The notes under the pieces are model-generated. The model was not told the origin of the DNA, ran no database searches, and was given only the letters and a program-made list of their open reading frames with translations. Below are positions 18,000-27,628 of a DNA stretch of 64,000 bases, in pieces (the first letter of the stretch is position 1; each line of letters starts with the position of its first letter). Source of the DNA: Lentisphaeria bacterium (GTDB lineage Bacteria; Verrucomicrobiota; Lentisphaeria; Victivallales; Victivallaceae). A program made the position numbers and the translations under genes. The stretch is taken from the NCBI GenBank assembly GCA_017450705.1, contig JAFSTC010000024.1, positions 30,584 to 94,583 on the forward strand, given 5' to 3'.

Positions 18000-20900
18000 T
18001 CAAGTCAGCCGGAGAGACTCCCACGCCGCGGCAAGCGCAGCGGCCGTCGCCCCCTTCCGGATCCCCAGTTCCGGCGAAAAGACGGCGATGCGCGCCTCCT
18101 GGAGCAGCAGGAAGAAATCCAGCAGTCCGGCATGCCGGGAGAGATCCGTCTTGCCGGCGGCCAGCCGGAAACGGGAGATGAAGGGAACGAGAGCCTCGCC
18201 TTTCTGTTCGTCCTTGGCCCAGCCCGCGCCGACGGCCCTTTCCAGACGGCGGAGGAGCGACTTGAGGCAGCGGGGATACATGTCAAAAGCCTCCGCGCTC
18301 CGGAGAAACCCGGGCCGCAGAAGTCCGGCCAGCTGCGCCGAGACGTCGGAGCAGCTCCAGGAATCGGCGGGAAGGCGGCGGAGAAGCGCGTTGACGCGGT
18401 CGACGTTTTGCGACAACTCCTCCAAACTTGCCGTGACGCGACGGGACTCGGGGCCGATTTTCTCCAGCGCCTGCTCCATTTCCCGCTCGAAATGCGCCTT
18501 TTCCCTGATATCGGCGGGATCGGTCTCCAGGGCGGAAAGCAGGATCAGATCGAGCGCATCCTCCTTCCACTCGGGGTACCGGAGGAAAAGCGTGAGCTGG
18601 ACTTCGTTGGAGACTTTCAGTTTGTTTTTCCAGTAATCCGTCTGTATCTTCGCCTTGAGGCGGAACAATCGCAGGATCGCCGCCCGGTGGATCAGACCGG
18701 CCTCGCGTTCATCCAGAAAAGAGGAACTGCCGACCAGCCCGTTCTCCACCGTCAGCGCGGGATAAATGGTCCTTTCGCCGCCTTCGGTGAGGCGGGCGGA
18801 ACGGGGCAGAGAAAGGTTTGCGGGCCAATCCGCGCCGGAGGCGCTGAAGAATTTCCGGGCCTCGGGCAGAGCGCGGCTCAGCCGGGACCCCAATTCCCCC
18901 CGTCCGGGAAAGGCGCGCAGGACCTTCTTCACCCGTCCGTTTCCATCCAGAAGGGCCAGTTTTGTCACGAGGTATTCCGGATAATCGATGTTTTCGAGGA
19001 TCGGCGGCGGGACATCCAGATCGAGCCTGTCGTGCAGAAATTCCCGTACGGCCTCGACGAGGGGCTGCTCCGTCAGTATTTTCTTTTCTTTGAAAAGGGT
19101 CATGAAGTCCGCGGCGCATTCGCCGACGGGCTGAAGCGCCCGGCGGAAATTTTTCGGGAGAGCCCGGAACATATGCCCGATCTTCCAGGCGAGATACCCG
19201 GGAACGCCGTAGTCGAGGATGTTCCGTCCGACGAGATTGAGCTCATCCTCCCCGACGCACAGGGTAACGCCGTCGCAGGGATCCTCCGGATCAAAAACAT
19301 ATTTTGCGGGCAGTTTGACGCCGCCGCTCACGACAAAATCGGGAAAACCGGAGCTGTCCCGCAGCATGTCGGGATAAAATACGATCTCCTCCGGTTCCGG
19401 CACAAAGGATCGCCGCACCCGCTGCCAGTGTTTTTTCACGGCCGAACAGGAGTTCATTTCAGGCGGCAGGACACGGTCGAACCAGTCGAAGAGGGCCTCC
19501 TCGTCGATGAATCCGCCGGGGTGGCGCATGCGGATCTCCAGCTCTCTGAGCATCTCGAGCAGCAGCTTGTATTCACTGACCCACGGGCAGCCGGGGACCT
19601 CCGCCAGTCCGGGGACCAGACCTTCGCGGATGAATACCTCCCGGGCCTGGACCGGGTCGACGGGCGCGTAATCCCGCCGCCGGCCGGGAGTGATGGTCAA
19701 AGCCCCCGCGGTGATCCGTTCCCGCGCCCGGACAAAACCGCTGCGCGGGTCGAAATGGATCTCGTCGTAAACGGCCTTGCAGAGATGGGGCGCGACTTCA
19801 TAGAGCCATTCGCTTTTCACGGCGGCGCACTCCCGTCCGAAGACCCGGCTGGTTTCCATCAGCGCGAAAAACATCAGCCAGTCGGGCGCCTTTTTCCGCC
19901 TGGCGAGGCCCGAAGCGGGAAACGGCAGGAAAAGCTTCCCGGTCATATCACGGAAACTGTTTTTCTCCCGGTCGAAAACCGCCATCTGCCGGGGCAGTCC
20001 GGAGAGGATGCTCTTGTGGATGGCATCGTACTCCATGCGGGCCTTTTCGGAATCGACGGCATCGGGCGAGGAAGAAAAGTTTTCGGCCAGCTCGAAAGCG
20101 AGGTTCCGCCACTCGTGCATGCGTTTGTAATTGAGAAAATTCTGCTTGCAGAACCGCCGCAGGGCGCTGTTGGAGCCGTTGTTTCCGCGGGCCGCTTCGG
20201 CAGCCGTCCAGAGGTTGATGATGCCGAGAAAATCCGACTCGTCCGACCGGAAGCGCCGATGGGCCTCATCGGCGGCCTTGATCTCCTCGAGAGGCCGTTC
20301 GTGGGGATCGGAAACGCTCAGATATGCGGCGATGACGGCGAGGAACGGCAGGACGCCGGCTTTCTCGGCGGCAAGAAGCATCTGTCCGAGATGGGGATCC
20401 ACCGGCAGAGCGGCCAGACGTCTGCCGCTCTCCGTCAAGCGGCCGTTGTCCAGCGCATGCAGATCGTCGAGGGTCCTCAGACCCTCGCGGATCAGCGCCG
20501 GTCCCGGGGGATCGACAAAGGGAAATTCCGTGATCGGCGGCAGTTTCAGAAGCGCCATCTGGAGGATGACGCCGGCCAGACTGCTGCGCTGGATCTCGGG
20601 CGGCGTGTAATCGGGACTCTTCGCAAAATCCTCCTCCGAATACAGCCGCACGCACACGCCGTCGCTGAGACGTCCGCACCGTCCGCGCCGCTGCCGGGCC
20701 CCCGCCTTGGAAACGGCTTCCACCCGGAGTTCCTGGATCCGCGTCCGGGGGTTGTACCGGGAGAGACGCACCAGCCCGGAATCGACGACGAAACGGATCC
20801 CGGGGATCGTCAGAGAGGTCTCCGCGACGTTGGTGCTCAGGATCACGCGGCGGAAACGGCTGCGCTGAAAGATTTTTCCCTGTTCGGCGGCGCTGAGCCG

Positions 20901-21860
20901 GCCGAAGAGAGGCAGGATTTCGGTATGCCGCAGGCGCCGGCCCCCAAGAAACTCCATCATGTCCCTGATCTCCCGTTCTCCGGGGAGAAAGACGAGGACA
21001 TCGCCGAGGGGGTCCAGTTCGAAGAGAAAATCGAGAGCCCGGGCGATGCAGTCGGACATATCCTCGTCCTCCTGCGGCGGCATCCAGACGTCTTCGATGG
21101 GATACAGTCCGCCGGGGATCTCGATGACGGGAGCGCCCCCGAAAAAGGCGGAGATGCTGCCCGACTCAAGCGTGGCGGAGGAGATGACGACCTTGAGATC
21201 CCGGCGTTTGGAAAGAAGCTTCCGGACGTAGCCGAGCAGAAAATCGATGTTGAGACTGCGCTCGTGGACCTCGTCGAGGATCAGACAGTCGTACTGCAGC
21301 AGATCGGGATCGGAACGGGTCTCGGCAAGCAGGATCCCGTCCGTCATGAATTTCACCACGGTCGCGTCGCAGGTCCTGTCGTCGAAGCGGATCTTGACCC
21401 CGACTTCACGGCCCGGCTCGACGCCGGTCTCGAAGGCGAAACGCTCCGCCAGCGCGGTGGCGGCCAGACGGCGGGGCTGGGTGCATCCGATCATGCCCGT
21501 GCGGCCGAGGCCGGTCTCGAGCAGCGCCTTGGGCAGCTGGGTCGTCTTTCCGGAACCGGTCGCGCCGCAGACGACGAAGACGTCATGTTCGGCCAGCGCC
21601 GCCTTGACGGCGGGAATGAAAGGGGTGATCGGCAGTTCTTCCGGATAAGCCGTGACGAGCCGGGAAGCGGGCGCGGCAAGGGATCTCGATGCGGCCTCTT
21701 CCAGACGCCGGAGGAATGCCCGGACAGCATCGGCCTCGTCCTCAGCCCGGCCGGAACGGAGGCATTCGATCAGTTTTCTTTTGCCCGGACCGAGCCGGGC
21801 TTTGTCGCTGCGGCGGAGCGTGGTCCAAACCGACTCGAGTTTTTCCAGAACGGGATCCAT
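18000..21860 (-). CDS. hrpA: DEAH-box ATP-dependent RNA helicase HrpA
   Basis: This is a 1286-residue RNA helicase whose length matches E. coli HrpA, a helicase implicated in mRNA processing and ribosome rescue. Motif I GATGSGKTT is at residues 99-107, motif II DEVH at about 196-199, motif III SAT at about 227-229, and motif VI QRRGRCGR follows; HA2, OB-fold and the DUF3418-type C-terminal domain come after. The ATG at 21860 lies four bases after the stop of the EamA gene; an in-frame upstream ATG at 21890 would overlap that gene. It is co-directional with the transporter and the lipoprotein upstream and probably shares their operon. Confidence 0.95.
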   Translation of the reverse strand: MDPVLEKLESVWTTLRRSDKARLGPGKRKLIECLRSGRAEDEADAVRAFLRRLEEAASRSLAAPASRLVTAYPEELPITPFIPAVKAALAEHDVFVVCGATGSGKTTQLPKALLETGLGRTGMIGCTQPRRLAATALAERFAFETGVEPGREVGVKIRFDDRTCDATVVKFMTDGILLAETRSDPDLLQYDCLILDEVHERSLNIDFLLGYVRKLLSKRRDLKVVISSATLESGSISAFFGGAPVIEIPGGLYPIEDVWMPPQEDEDMSDCIARALDFLFELDPLGDVLVFLPGEREIRDMMEFLGGRRLRHTEILPLFGRLSAAEQGKIFQRSRFRRVILSTNVAETSLTIPGIRFVVDSGLVRLSRYNPRTRIQELRVEAVSKAGARQRRGRCGRLSDGVCVRLYSEEDFAKSPDYTPPEIQRSSLAGVILQMALLKLPPITEFPFVDPPGPALIREGLRTLDDLHALDNGRLTESGRRLAALPVDPHLGQMLLAAEKAGVLPFLAVIAAYLSVSDPHERPLEEIKAADEAHRRFRSDESDFLGIINLWTAAEAARGNNGSNSALRRFCKQNFLNYKRMHEWRNLAFELAENFSSSPDAVDSEKARMEYDAIHKSILSGLPRQMAVFDREKNSFRDMTGKLFLPFPASGLARRKKAPDWLMFFALMETSRVFGRECAAVKSEWLYEVAPHLCKAVYDEIHFDPRSGFVRARERITAGALTITPGRRRDYAPVDPVQAREVFIREGLVPGLAEVPGCPWVSEYKLLLEMLRELEIRMRHPGGFIDEEALFDWFDRVLPPEMNSCSAVKKHWQRVRRSFVPEPEEIVFYPDMLRDSSGFPDFVVSGGVKLPAKYVFDPEDPCDGVTLCVGEDELNLVGRNILDYGVPGYLAWKIGHMFRALPKNFRRALQPVGECAADFMTLFKEKKILTEQPLVEAVREFLHDRLDLDVPPPILENIDYPEYLVTKLALLDGNGRVKKVLRAFPGRGELGSRLSRALPEARKFFSASGADWPANLSLPRSARLTEGGERTIYPALTVENGLVGSSSFLDEREAGLIHRAAILRLFRLKAKIQTDYWKNKLKVSNEVQLTLFLRYPEWKEDALDLILLSALETDPADIREKAHFEREMEQALEKIGPESRRVTASLEELSQNVDRVNALLRRLPADSWSCSDVSAQLAGLLRPGFLRSAEAFDMYPRCLKSLLRRLERAVGAGWAKDEQKGEALVPFISRFRLAAGKTDLSRHAGLLDFFLLLQEARIAVFSPELGIRKGATAAALAAAWESLRLT

Positions 21861-21864
21861 GGCG

Positions 21865-22755
21865 TCAATCCGCCAGAGCCAGGACCGCAACGCCCAGCAG
21901 GATCAGCACCAGAGCGCAGAACTTGCGGCGGATGTTGAGATCGTGAAAGTACCAGACGCCGAAGACGAAAGTGACGACGCAGCTGCACCGGCGTACGAGG
22001 GAGAGTATGGAGATGCGGATCTCCGGCAGACTCACCGCGTAAAAGTAGAGGTAATCCGCCGCGATGAGCAGGATCCCCGTCAGAGGGATCGTCCAGCGCC
22101 ACTGAAAGGGGATCCCGTGCCTGAAAACGAACCGGCGGACCGCATACGCCGTTCCGAGAACGAGGACGAGATCGACGGAGAAATAAAACTGCAGCATCTC
22201 CCGGGGGATCCGGCAGACGTTGAGAAGATACTTGTCGTAGAGGGCGGACCCTGCACCGAGCAGCGTCCCGGCGAGGATCAGGATGACGCTCCGGCTCAGC
22301 GGCGGGAACCCCTCCTGCTTTCCCAGTCCGGCGAAGAGCCAGTAGCCCGCGAAGATCGCGGCCATGCCGAGAAGCTGATATCCCGACGGCAGTTCACCGA
22401 AAAGGATGATGCCGCCGATGACGGTCCACAGGGGCGAACTTGCCCGGATGGGGGATGCAAGACTGATCGGCAGATCCCGCATGGCGTAGTAAACGCAGAT
22501 CCAGCTGGATGAGACCAGCAGGGATTTCAGGAGGACAAGAAGAAACTGCGTCATCGTGCAGACGACCGCTCCGGAAAGCCTGCCGCAGCCAGCGAGGACG
22601 GCCACATAAAGCGCGCTCCCGGAAAGCGTCGCGAAAAACAGGACGGGCATGACCGAGTTCCGGTTGACCGCATGCTTTTTGGCGATATCGTAAAATCCGA
22701 GGGAAAAGGCCGACAGCAGCGTCGGCAGGAACCAGGCGGGAACAAAGGAAGGCAT
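21865..22755 (-). CDS. EamA/DMT-superfamily transporter
   Basis: This 296-residue protein of about ten membrane helices has two internal halves typical of EamA drug/metabolite exporters: the first half ends near ILFGELPSGYQLLGMAAIFAGYWLF and the second ends near CALVLILLGVAVLALAD. It opens FLPTLLSAFSLGFYDIAKKHAV, like DMT members. The cargo is unknown. It lies between a small lipoprotein (three-base gap) and hrpA (four-base gap), which suggests one operon. Confidence 0.85.
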   Translation of the reverse strand: MPSFVPAWFLPTLLSAFSLGFYDIAKKHAVNRNSVMPVLFFATLSGSALYVAVLAGCGRLSGAVVCTMTQFLLVLLKSLLVSSSWICVYYAMRDLPISLASPIRASSPLWTVIGGIILFGELPSGYQLLGMAAIFAGYWLFAGLGKQEGFPPLSRSVILILAGTLLGAGSALYDKYLLNVCRIPREMLQFYFSVDLVLVLGTAYAVRRFVFRHGIPFQWRWTIPLTGILLIAADYLYFYAVSLPEIRISILSLVRRCSCVVTFVFGVWYFHDLNIRRKFCALVLILLGVAVLALAD

Positions 22756-22758
22756 CGG

Positions 22759-23262
22759 TCACTTTTCCGGAGAAGGAGCGATCTTCTCTTCCGCCGAGTA
22801 CTTCAGGAATTCCGCGCGGATGACCCGCCGGTAGGAGTTGACCGATTCGATATTGGAGGTCTTTTTCCGCCCGATCTCGCCGTAAGTCAAATCGAAATCC
22901 CGGTCCAGCTGCTGCCAGCTGCGGTTGGTGTCGTTGAAATCATAAGCCGTGTCGAACGCCGGCCGGCTGACTTCTCCGGCGGGCAGCACCTGCTGCTCGA
23001 CGATGAGGATCGCGTCGGCGCCGCACTTTTTGGCGCGGGAAACCATTTTTTCCATCATCCTCTCGCGGCTGACATCGCGATAGTTGCCGGAGACGACGGC
23101 GCGTCCGAGGACGCGGTAGGGCCGGTCGATCTTCGACGAATCCGTAAAAATGCCCACACGCTCGGTCTCGGCTCCGGCGGACTCGCCGCTGTATTCGCAG
23201 GAAACGCACCCGGCCAGCAGCCCGATCGCCGCGGTCAGAAAAAACATCGCAGACATTTTCAT
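22759..23262 (-). CDS. Lipoprotein of unknown function
   Basis: This is a 167-residue exported lipoprotein. The signal peptide ends in the lipobox LLAGC, with the acylated cysteine at residue 19. The mature part contains YRVLGRAVVSGNYRDVSRERMMEKMVSRAKKCGADAILIVEQQ, a pattern resembling YbjQ-like or other small alpha/beta envelope domains that pair a beta strand with a helix and a G-A-D-A-I/V strand. No enzyme motif is visible. It is the first gene of the lipoprotein-EamA-hrpA unit, under the promoter at 23307-23335. Confidence 0.8.
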   Translation of the reverse strand: MKMSAMFFLTAAIGLLAGCVSCEYSGESAGAETERVGIFTDSSKIDRPYRVLGRAVVSGNYRDVSRERMMEKMVSRAKKCGADAILIVEQQVLPAGEVSRPAFDTAYDFNDTNRSWQQLDRDFDLTYGEIGRKKTSNIESVNSYRRVIRAEFLKYSAEEKIAPSPEK

Positions 23263-23306
23263 CGCAGGTTCTCCTTGACTTTTGAAAAAACACCCGTCAG
23301 CGTATT

Positions 23307-23335
23307 AATATTGTCCGTCCGGCCTTTTTTTTCAA
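23307..23335 (-). promoter_or_regulatory. Sigma-70-like promoter of the lipoprotein-EamA-hrpA unit
   Basis: On the minus strand, TTGAAA (23330-23335) and AATATT (23307-23312) are separated by 17 bases. The region is shared with the divergent dapA leader. Confidence 0.5.
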
Positions 23336-23428
23336 ATTAAAGCGGGGGAATATGATTGATTTTTCCCCGGGGAGGTGTTACTTTATCTTTTGAACAGAAA
23401 ACAACCGCAATCGAAAGGCATTGTTGAA

Positions 23429-24301
23429 ATGTTGAAGCTTTCCGGCGTATATACGGCGATGGTCACCCCTTTCAGGGATGGCAAGGTCGACTATGAAACT
23501 CTGGCCGCCCTGGTGGAGGAGCAGATCTCGGGAGGCGTCGCGGGCCTGATCCCTGTGGGGACTACCGGCGAATCGCCCACGCTCGACTGCGACGAACACC
23601 TCGAAGTGATCGCCAAGACCATCGAATTCGCCGGCGGCAGATGCCAGATCATCGCGGGAACGGGGGCCAACTGCACAGCGGAAGCGATCAAGCTCACCCG
23701 GGCGGCGAAAGCCCTCGGGGCCGATGCCTCTCTTCAGGTCACCCCCTACTACAACAAGCCGACGCCCGAAGGGCTGTACCGGCACTTCTCCACGATCGCC
23801 GACGAGACGGGGCTTCCCGTCGTGCTCTACAACGTTCCGGGCCGGTCGGGCGTGCCGATCCCCGTGGACACGGTCGTCCGCCTTTCGGAGAATCCCCTGA
23901 TGATCGCCGTCAAGGAAGCCGCCGGAAACGTGGACCGCGTCTCCGCGATCAAGGACCGCTGCGATATCACCGTTCTCTCGGGAGACGACTCCCTGACGCT
24001 GCCGATGATGGCCGTGGGCGCCTCCGGGATCGTCAGTGTGGCCTCGAACCTCATACCCCGCGACCTGTCGGAGATGGTCCGGCTCGCGCTGGCGGGGGAT
24101 TTCAGGGCGGCGGCTGTCCTGCACAGAAAATATTATCGTCTGTTCGTCGATCTTTTCATCGAGAGCAATCCCATTCCCGTCAAGGCCGCGATGGAGCTCG
24201 CGGGCAAATGCCGGGCGGAGTACAGACTGCCGCTGTGCGGTCTCACCGCGCCCCATCTCGAGCAGCTGCGCGCGACGCTGACCCGCTGCGGGATCATCTG
24301 A
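23429..24301 (+). CDS. dapA: 4-hydroxy-tetrahydrodipicolinate synthase
   Basis: This is the 290-residue class I aldolase-fold enzyme that condenses pyruvate with aspartate semialdehyde, the first committed step of lysine and diaminopimelate synthesis. It carries GTTGES (44-49), the catalytic tyrosine in VLYNVPGRSG (Tyr134), and the Schiff-base lysine in AVKEAAGN (Lys162); YYNKPTPEGLYRHF is also typical. The ATG at 23429 gives the canonical N-terminus (KLSGVYTAMVTPF); a GTG at 23375 is a weaker alternative. It is followed 17 bases later by dxs, so the two probably form one operon. Confidence 0.97.
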   Translation: MLKLSGVYTAMVTPFRDGKVDYETLAALVEEQISGGVAGLIPVGTTGESPTLDCDEHLEVIAKTIEFAGGRCQIIAGTGANCTAEAIKLTRAAKALGADASLQVTPYYNKPTPEGLYRHFSTIADETGLPVVLYNVPGRSGVPIPVDTVVRLSENPLMIAVKEAAGNVDRVSAIKDRCDITVLSGDDSLTLPMMAVGASGIVSVASNLIPRDLSEMVRLALAGDFRAAAVLHRKYYRLFVDLFIESNPIPVKAAMELAGKCRAEYRLPLCGLTAPHLEQLRATLTRCGII

Positions 24302-24318
24302 CCGGTCCGGGACGCTTC

Positions 24319-26181
24319 ATGCTGCTGGATTCCGTAACATCCCCCGCGGATGTCGCGCGCATGTCCGTCGGAGAACTCGATTCCCTGGCGGAGGAACTGC
24401 GCCGGGTCATCATCGAGTCCGTCGGAAGAAACGGTGGCCATCTTGCTTCCAATCTCGGCAGCGTCGAACTGACACTGGCACTCCATCACGAGTTCGACAT
24501 CCCCCGCGACGCGCTGGTCTTCGATGTGGGCCATCAGGCGTATGCGCACAAACTGCTCACCGGCCGCCGGGACGGCTTTTCGGCACTCCGGCACGCCGAC
24601 GGATGTTCCGGGTTCCCCTCCCCCGGGGAGTCGCCCGCGGATACCGGCGTCTCCGGCCACGCGGGCGTGGCCGTCTCCCTTGCCCGCGGGATCGCAAGCG
24701 GCAGGAAGAAAAACGGCGATGAGGGCCGGGTGATCGCCGTCATCGGCGACGGCTCCCTGACCAACGGCATAACCTTCGAGGGGCTCACCTCCGGCAGGGA
24801 TTCGGCGAAAAAACTGATCGTCGTCCTCAACGACAACAAAATGTCGATCTCGAAAAATGTGGGCGGCGTTTCCCGGTGTCTCAACAGGGTCATTTCCGGA
24901 AACTTCTACAATCGTCTGCGCAGCATGCTCCGGGAGTTCTCACGCCCCCGCAAGAGACTTTATTCTCTGCTCTCCCGGATCGACGACGCCGTCAAATCCC
25001 TGATCCTGCCGCCGGGGCTGCTGTTTCAGGAGCTCGGATTCCGGTATTTCGGTCCCGTTGACGGCCACGATCTGGCGGGACTGCTGGTCCTGTTCCAGCG
25101 GATCAAGCGGCTCGACGGCCCGATCCTCGTGCATGTTCTGACCACCAAGGGCCGCGGATGCGACTTTGCCGAAAAGAAGCCGGCCCGGTACCACGGCGTG
25201 TCGGGCTTCGACCCGGTGACCGGCAGCGTTCCCCCTTCGGGCGGAAGTTTCTCCGGGACCTTCGGGGAATGCCTGCTCCGCCAGGCGGAAAAGGACGAAC
25301 GGATCGAAGCCGTCTCCGCGGCGATGATCGACGGAACGGGCCTGCGGCGCTTCGCCAAAGATTACCCAACCCGGTGTCATGACGTCGGCATCGCCGAGGC
25401 TCACGCCGTCATCTTCTCCTGCGGGCTGGCCATCGCGGGACGGAAACCCGTGTGCGCGCTGTACTCCACCTTTGCCCAGCGGGCCTTCGACTGCATCTAC
25501 CACGATGCCGTTCTGGCAAAACTGCCGGTGGTTTTCGCTCTCGACCGGGCGGGGATCGTCGAGGACGGACCGACCCATCACGGCATTTACGATCTTGCCT
25601 TCCTGACCGCCCTGCCGGAGATCGTCATCATGGCGCCGCGGAATTACAAGGCCCTGGAGCTCATGCTGGATCTCGCATTGAAACGATCCGGGCCCTCCGT
25701 TCTGCGCTACCCCCGGGGCGGCGAAGGTCCCCGCGCCGCGGCCGCGGGCTGCGCTCCGCTGGAAACGGGCAAAGCGGAGGTCATCCGCGCGGGCAACGGT
25801 CCTGTCATCTGGGCTCTGGGCGCCGAGGCGGAAACGGCGCTTGCCGCGGCGGAGATACTCAAGAGGGAAGCCGGTCTGGAGTGCTGTGTCATCGACCCGC
25901 GGTTCCTCAAACCCTTCGACGAAGCGACCGCGCGGCAATATGCGGAAAGAGATGTGATCGTCATCGAGGATCATGCCGTCGCCGGCGGGCTCGGCGCTCT
26001 CCTTTTCCGGCTGATCCCGGACGACGGGACGCACCTCAGGCTTGATTTCGGCTGGCCCGACGAGATCATCGGACACGGACGGATCTCCGAACTGAGGACA
26101 CGGTACCGGCTGACGCCCGAACTGATCGCGGAGGATATTTCCAAACGGCTTGCCGCCCGCGGGAGCGCGGCGGGAAATTGA
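24319..26181 (+). CDS. dxs: 1-deoxy-D-xylulose-5-phosphate synthase
   Basis: This is the 620-residue thiamine-diphosphate enzyme that joins pyruvate and glyceraldehyde-3-phosphate in the first step of the MEP isoprenoid pathway. Motifs in order are GGHLASNLGSVELTLALH, HADGCSGFPSPGESP, the thiamine motif GDGSLTNGITFEGL with a following LNDNKMSIS, then the pyrimidine-domain FALDRAGIVEDGPTHHG and the C-terminal transketolase domain (EDHAVAGGLGALL). Length and order match DXS. The chosen ATG gives the usual short N-terminus, although no strong ribosome site precedes it. It is downstream of dapA. Confidence 0.96.
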   Translation: MLLDSVTSPADVARMSVGELDSLAEELRRVIIESVGRNGGHLASNLGSVELTLALHHEFDIPRDALVFDVGHQAYAHKLLTGRRDGFSALRHADGCSGFPSPGESPADTGVSGHAGVAVSLARGIASGRKKNGDEGRVIAVIGDGSLTNGITFEGLTSGRDSAKKLIVVLNDNKMSISKNVGGVSRCLNRVISGNFYNRLRSMLREFSRPRKRLYSLLSRIDDAVKSLILPPGLLFQELGFRYFGPVDGHDLAGLLVLFQRIKRLDGPILVHVLTTKGRGCDFAEKKPARYHGVSGFDPVTGSVPPSGGSFSGTFGECLLRQAEKDERIEAVSAAMIDGTGLRRFAKDYPTRCHDVGIAEAHAVIFSCGLAIAGRKPVCALYSTFAQRAFDCIYHDAVLAKLPVVFALDRAGIVEDGPTHHGIYDLAFLTALPEIVIMAPRNYKALELMLDLALKRSGPSVLRYPRGGEGPRAAAAGCAPLETGKAEVIRAGNGPVIWALGAEAETALAAAEILKREAGLECCVIDPRFLKPFDEATARQYAERDVIVIEDHAVAGGLGALLFRLIPDDGTHLRLDFGWPDEIIGHGRISELRTRYRLTPELIAEDISKRLAARGSAAGN

Positions 26182-26184
26182 AGG

Positions 26185-26212
26185 TTGTTTTTCGCAACTT
26201 TCGGTGTATATT
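26185..26212 (+). promoter_or_regulatory. Sigma-70-like promoter of the Mla/MCE unit
   Basis: A TTGTTT -35 box (26185-26190) and a TATATT -10 box (26207-26212) are separated by 16 bases, just after the dxs stop. Confidence 0.55.
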
Positions 26213-26249
26213 AGGTCTGCGCCAAAATTTCTTCACTTAAGAACAGCGG

Positions 26250-26795
26250 ATGGTAAAAATGCGTTCCCTGCCCGAAAAAGTTTTTTTCATGGTCCTGCCG
26301 GTCCTCTTTCTGATTTTCCTGTGCGGGTGTTTCATGCCAGCCTACCGGAGTACGCAGGACTTCGATCTGGATGTCGAGCCTGTTCCCTGTTCCGGAAAAG
26401 TCAGCGTTTCCTACATGCGCAACGCATCCAGCGCCGGGACGCGGATCCAGTGGCGCTCGTATTTCGACCTCACCCGGGATCCCTACAACGTCTGGGCGCT
26501 GGAGCCGGGAGCACTGGTCTGCTGCGCCCTGAACCGGGCCCTCTGCCGGGACCGGGTGCAGCCTGAGATCACCCTGTGCGGCGAGATCGAGTGCTTCGAA
26601 GCGGATACCACCAACCGGGTCTTCCGTCTTTCCGGTTTTTACCGCAGGACGGGGACATCCGAAAAGATCCGTTTCGACATCACCTCCCCCCTGCGCGCCC
26701 ACTCTGTGGAAAACATCGTTCTGGCCGCTTCGGAGTCCGTGCGCAAGCTCGCCCGCCGCATGGCCGACTGCGAAAACGGGAACAAACGCAAATGA
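26250..26795 (+). CDS. Lipoprotein of an MCE/Mla-type transport system (PqiC-like)
   Basis: This is a 181-residue lipoprotein with a signal peptide ending FLCGC. The mature domain runs from YRSTQDFDLDVEP through VSYMRNASSAGTRIQWRSYFDLTRDPYNVWALEPGALV to RFDITSPLRAHSVENIVLAASESVRKLARRM, which resembles the PqiC/ABC-transport-auxiliary fold found beside MCE proteins. Such lipoproteins are thought to sit in the outer membrane and complete a lipid bridge. Its stop overlaps the mlaE start by four bases (ATGA), so it is firmly linked to the permease. Confidence 0.78.
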   Translation: MVKMRSLPEKVFFMVLPVLFLIFLCGCFMPAYRSTQDFDLDVEPVPCSGKVSVSYMRNASSAGTRIQWRSYFDLTRDPYNVWALEPGALVCCALNRALCRDRVQPEITLCGEIECFEADTTNRVFRLSGFYRRTGTSEKIRFDITSPLRAHSVENIVLAASESVRKLARRMADCENGNKRK

Positions 26796-27604
26796 GATCG
26801 GCGCCGCTCCGGGAAATCTGTCTTCAGATCGCAGACGGTTCCATCGGACTTTTCGACAATATCCGCCAGTACATCTCCTTTATGCGGAAGGTGTCCCGGG
26901 CCTTTTTGCGGATCTTGCGCCACCCCTCCCGGATCCGCCGGGACCTCGTCCTGTTCTACATGGACACATGCGGCAGCGACGCCACCCCCATCATCTCCCT
27001 GCTGGGACTGCTCATCGGCGTCATCCTCGCATTTCAGGCGATCGTCCAGCTGGGGCGTTTCGGCGTCCAGAGCTACGTGGTGAACCTCGTCGGGACCGTG
27101 ATCGTCACGGAGCTTGCCCCGCTGGTCACCGCAGTGGTCCTCGCGGGAAGGACCGGTTCGGCCTTCGCCGCCGAACTGAGCTCCATGAAGAACGACGATG
27201 AACTGGATGCGCTCGTGACCCTGGGGATCGACCCCTGCGAGTACATGCTCCTGCCGAAATTCATCGCCATGATCCTCGTTCTGCCCTGTCTCACGATCAT
27301 TTCGGATATCTGCGGCATCGCGGGCGGCATGATGATCGTCTGCTCCATGCTGGACGTGAGCATCTCGGAATACATCAACAAATGCATCGAAGTCATCCAC
27401 GTGGTGGATCTCACCCAGGGATTGACCAAAAGCTGTTTCTTCGGCTACATCGTGGCGACCATCGGCTGCATGAAGGGCATGTACGCCGAACGCAATGCCC
27501 GGGGGGTGGGCAGCTCAACGACCTCCGCCGTCGTTTCGGCCATTTTTCTCATCGTCGTCATGGACGCCGTGATCACGGCCCTGTTCGGCCTCACCTCGTC
27601 CTGA
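26792..27604 (+). CDS. mlaE: MlaE-like lipid-transport permease
   Basis: This is a 270-residue inner-membrane permease of the MlaE/DUF140 family, part of an ABC system that moves phospholipid between the membranes. It contains the family core with LIGVILAFQAIVQLGRFGVQSYVVNLVG, the highly conserved ELAPLVTAVVLAGRTGSAFAAELSSMK, and DELDALVTLGIDP. The start at 26792 overlaps the upstream stop. In many bacteria the ATPase MlaF directly precedes this gene; here a lipoprotein does, and no ATPase is in the cluster. Confidence 0.93.
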   Translation: MRSAPLREICLQIADGSIGLFDNIRQYISFMRKVSRAFLRILRHPSRIRRDLVLFYMDTCGSDATPIISLLGLLIGVILAFQAIVQLGRFGVQSYVVNLVGTVIVTELAPLVTAVVLAGRTGSAFAAELSSMKNDDELDALVTLGIDPCEYMLLPKFIAMILVLPCLTIISDICGIAGGMMIVCSMLDVSISEYINKCIEVIHVVDLTQGLTKSCFFGYIVATIGCMKGMYAERNARGVGSSTTSAVVSAIFLIVVMDAVITALFGLTSS

Positions 27605-27628
27605 CGGAATACCAGAGGAGCTTTTCTT

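Noticed and set aside
18132..21938. A 1268-codon open frame on the plus strand opposite hrpA
   Set aside because: It is a mirror of the high-GC codon use of hrpA: the minus strand has all helicase motifs, and the plus frame has none and a biased composition.
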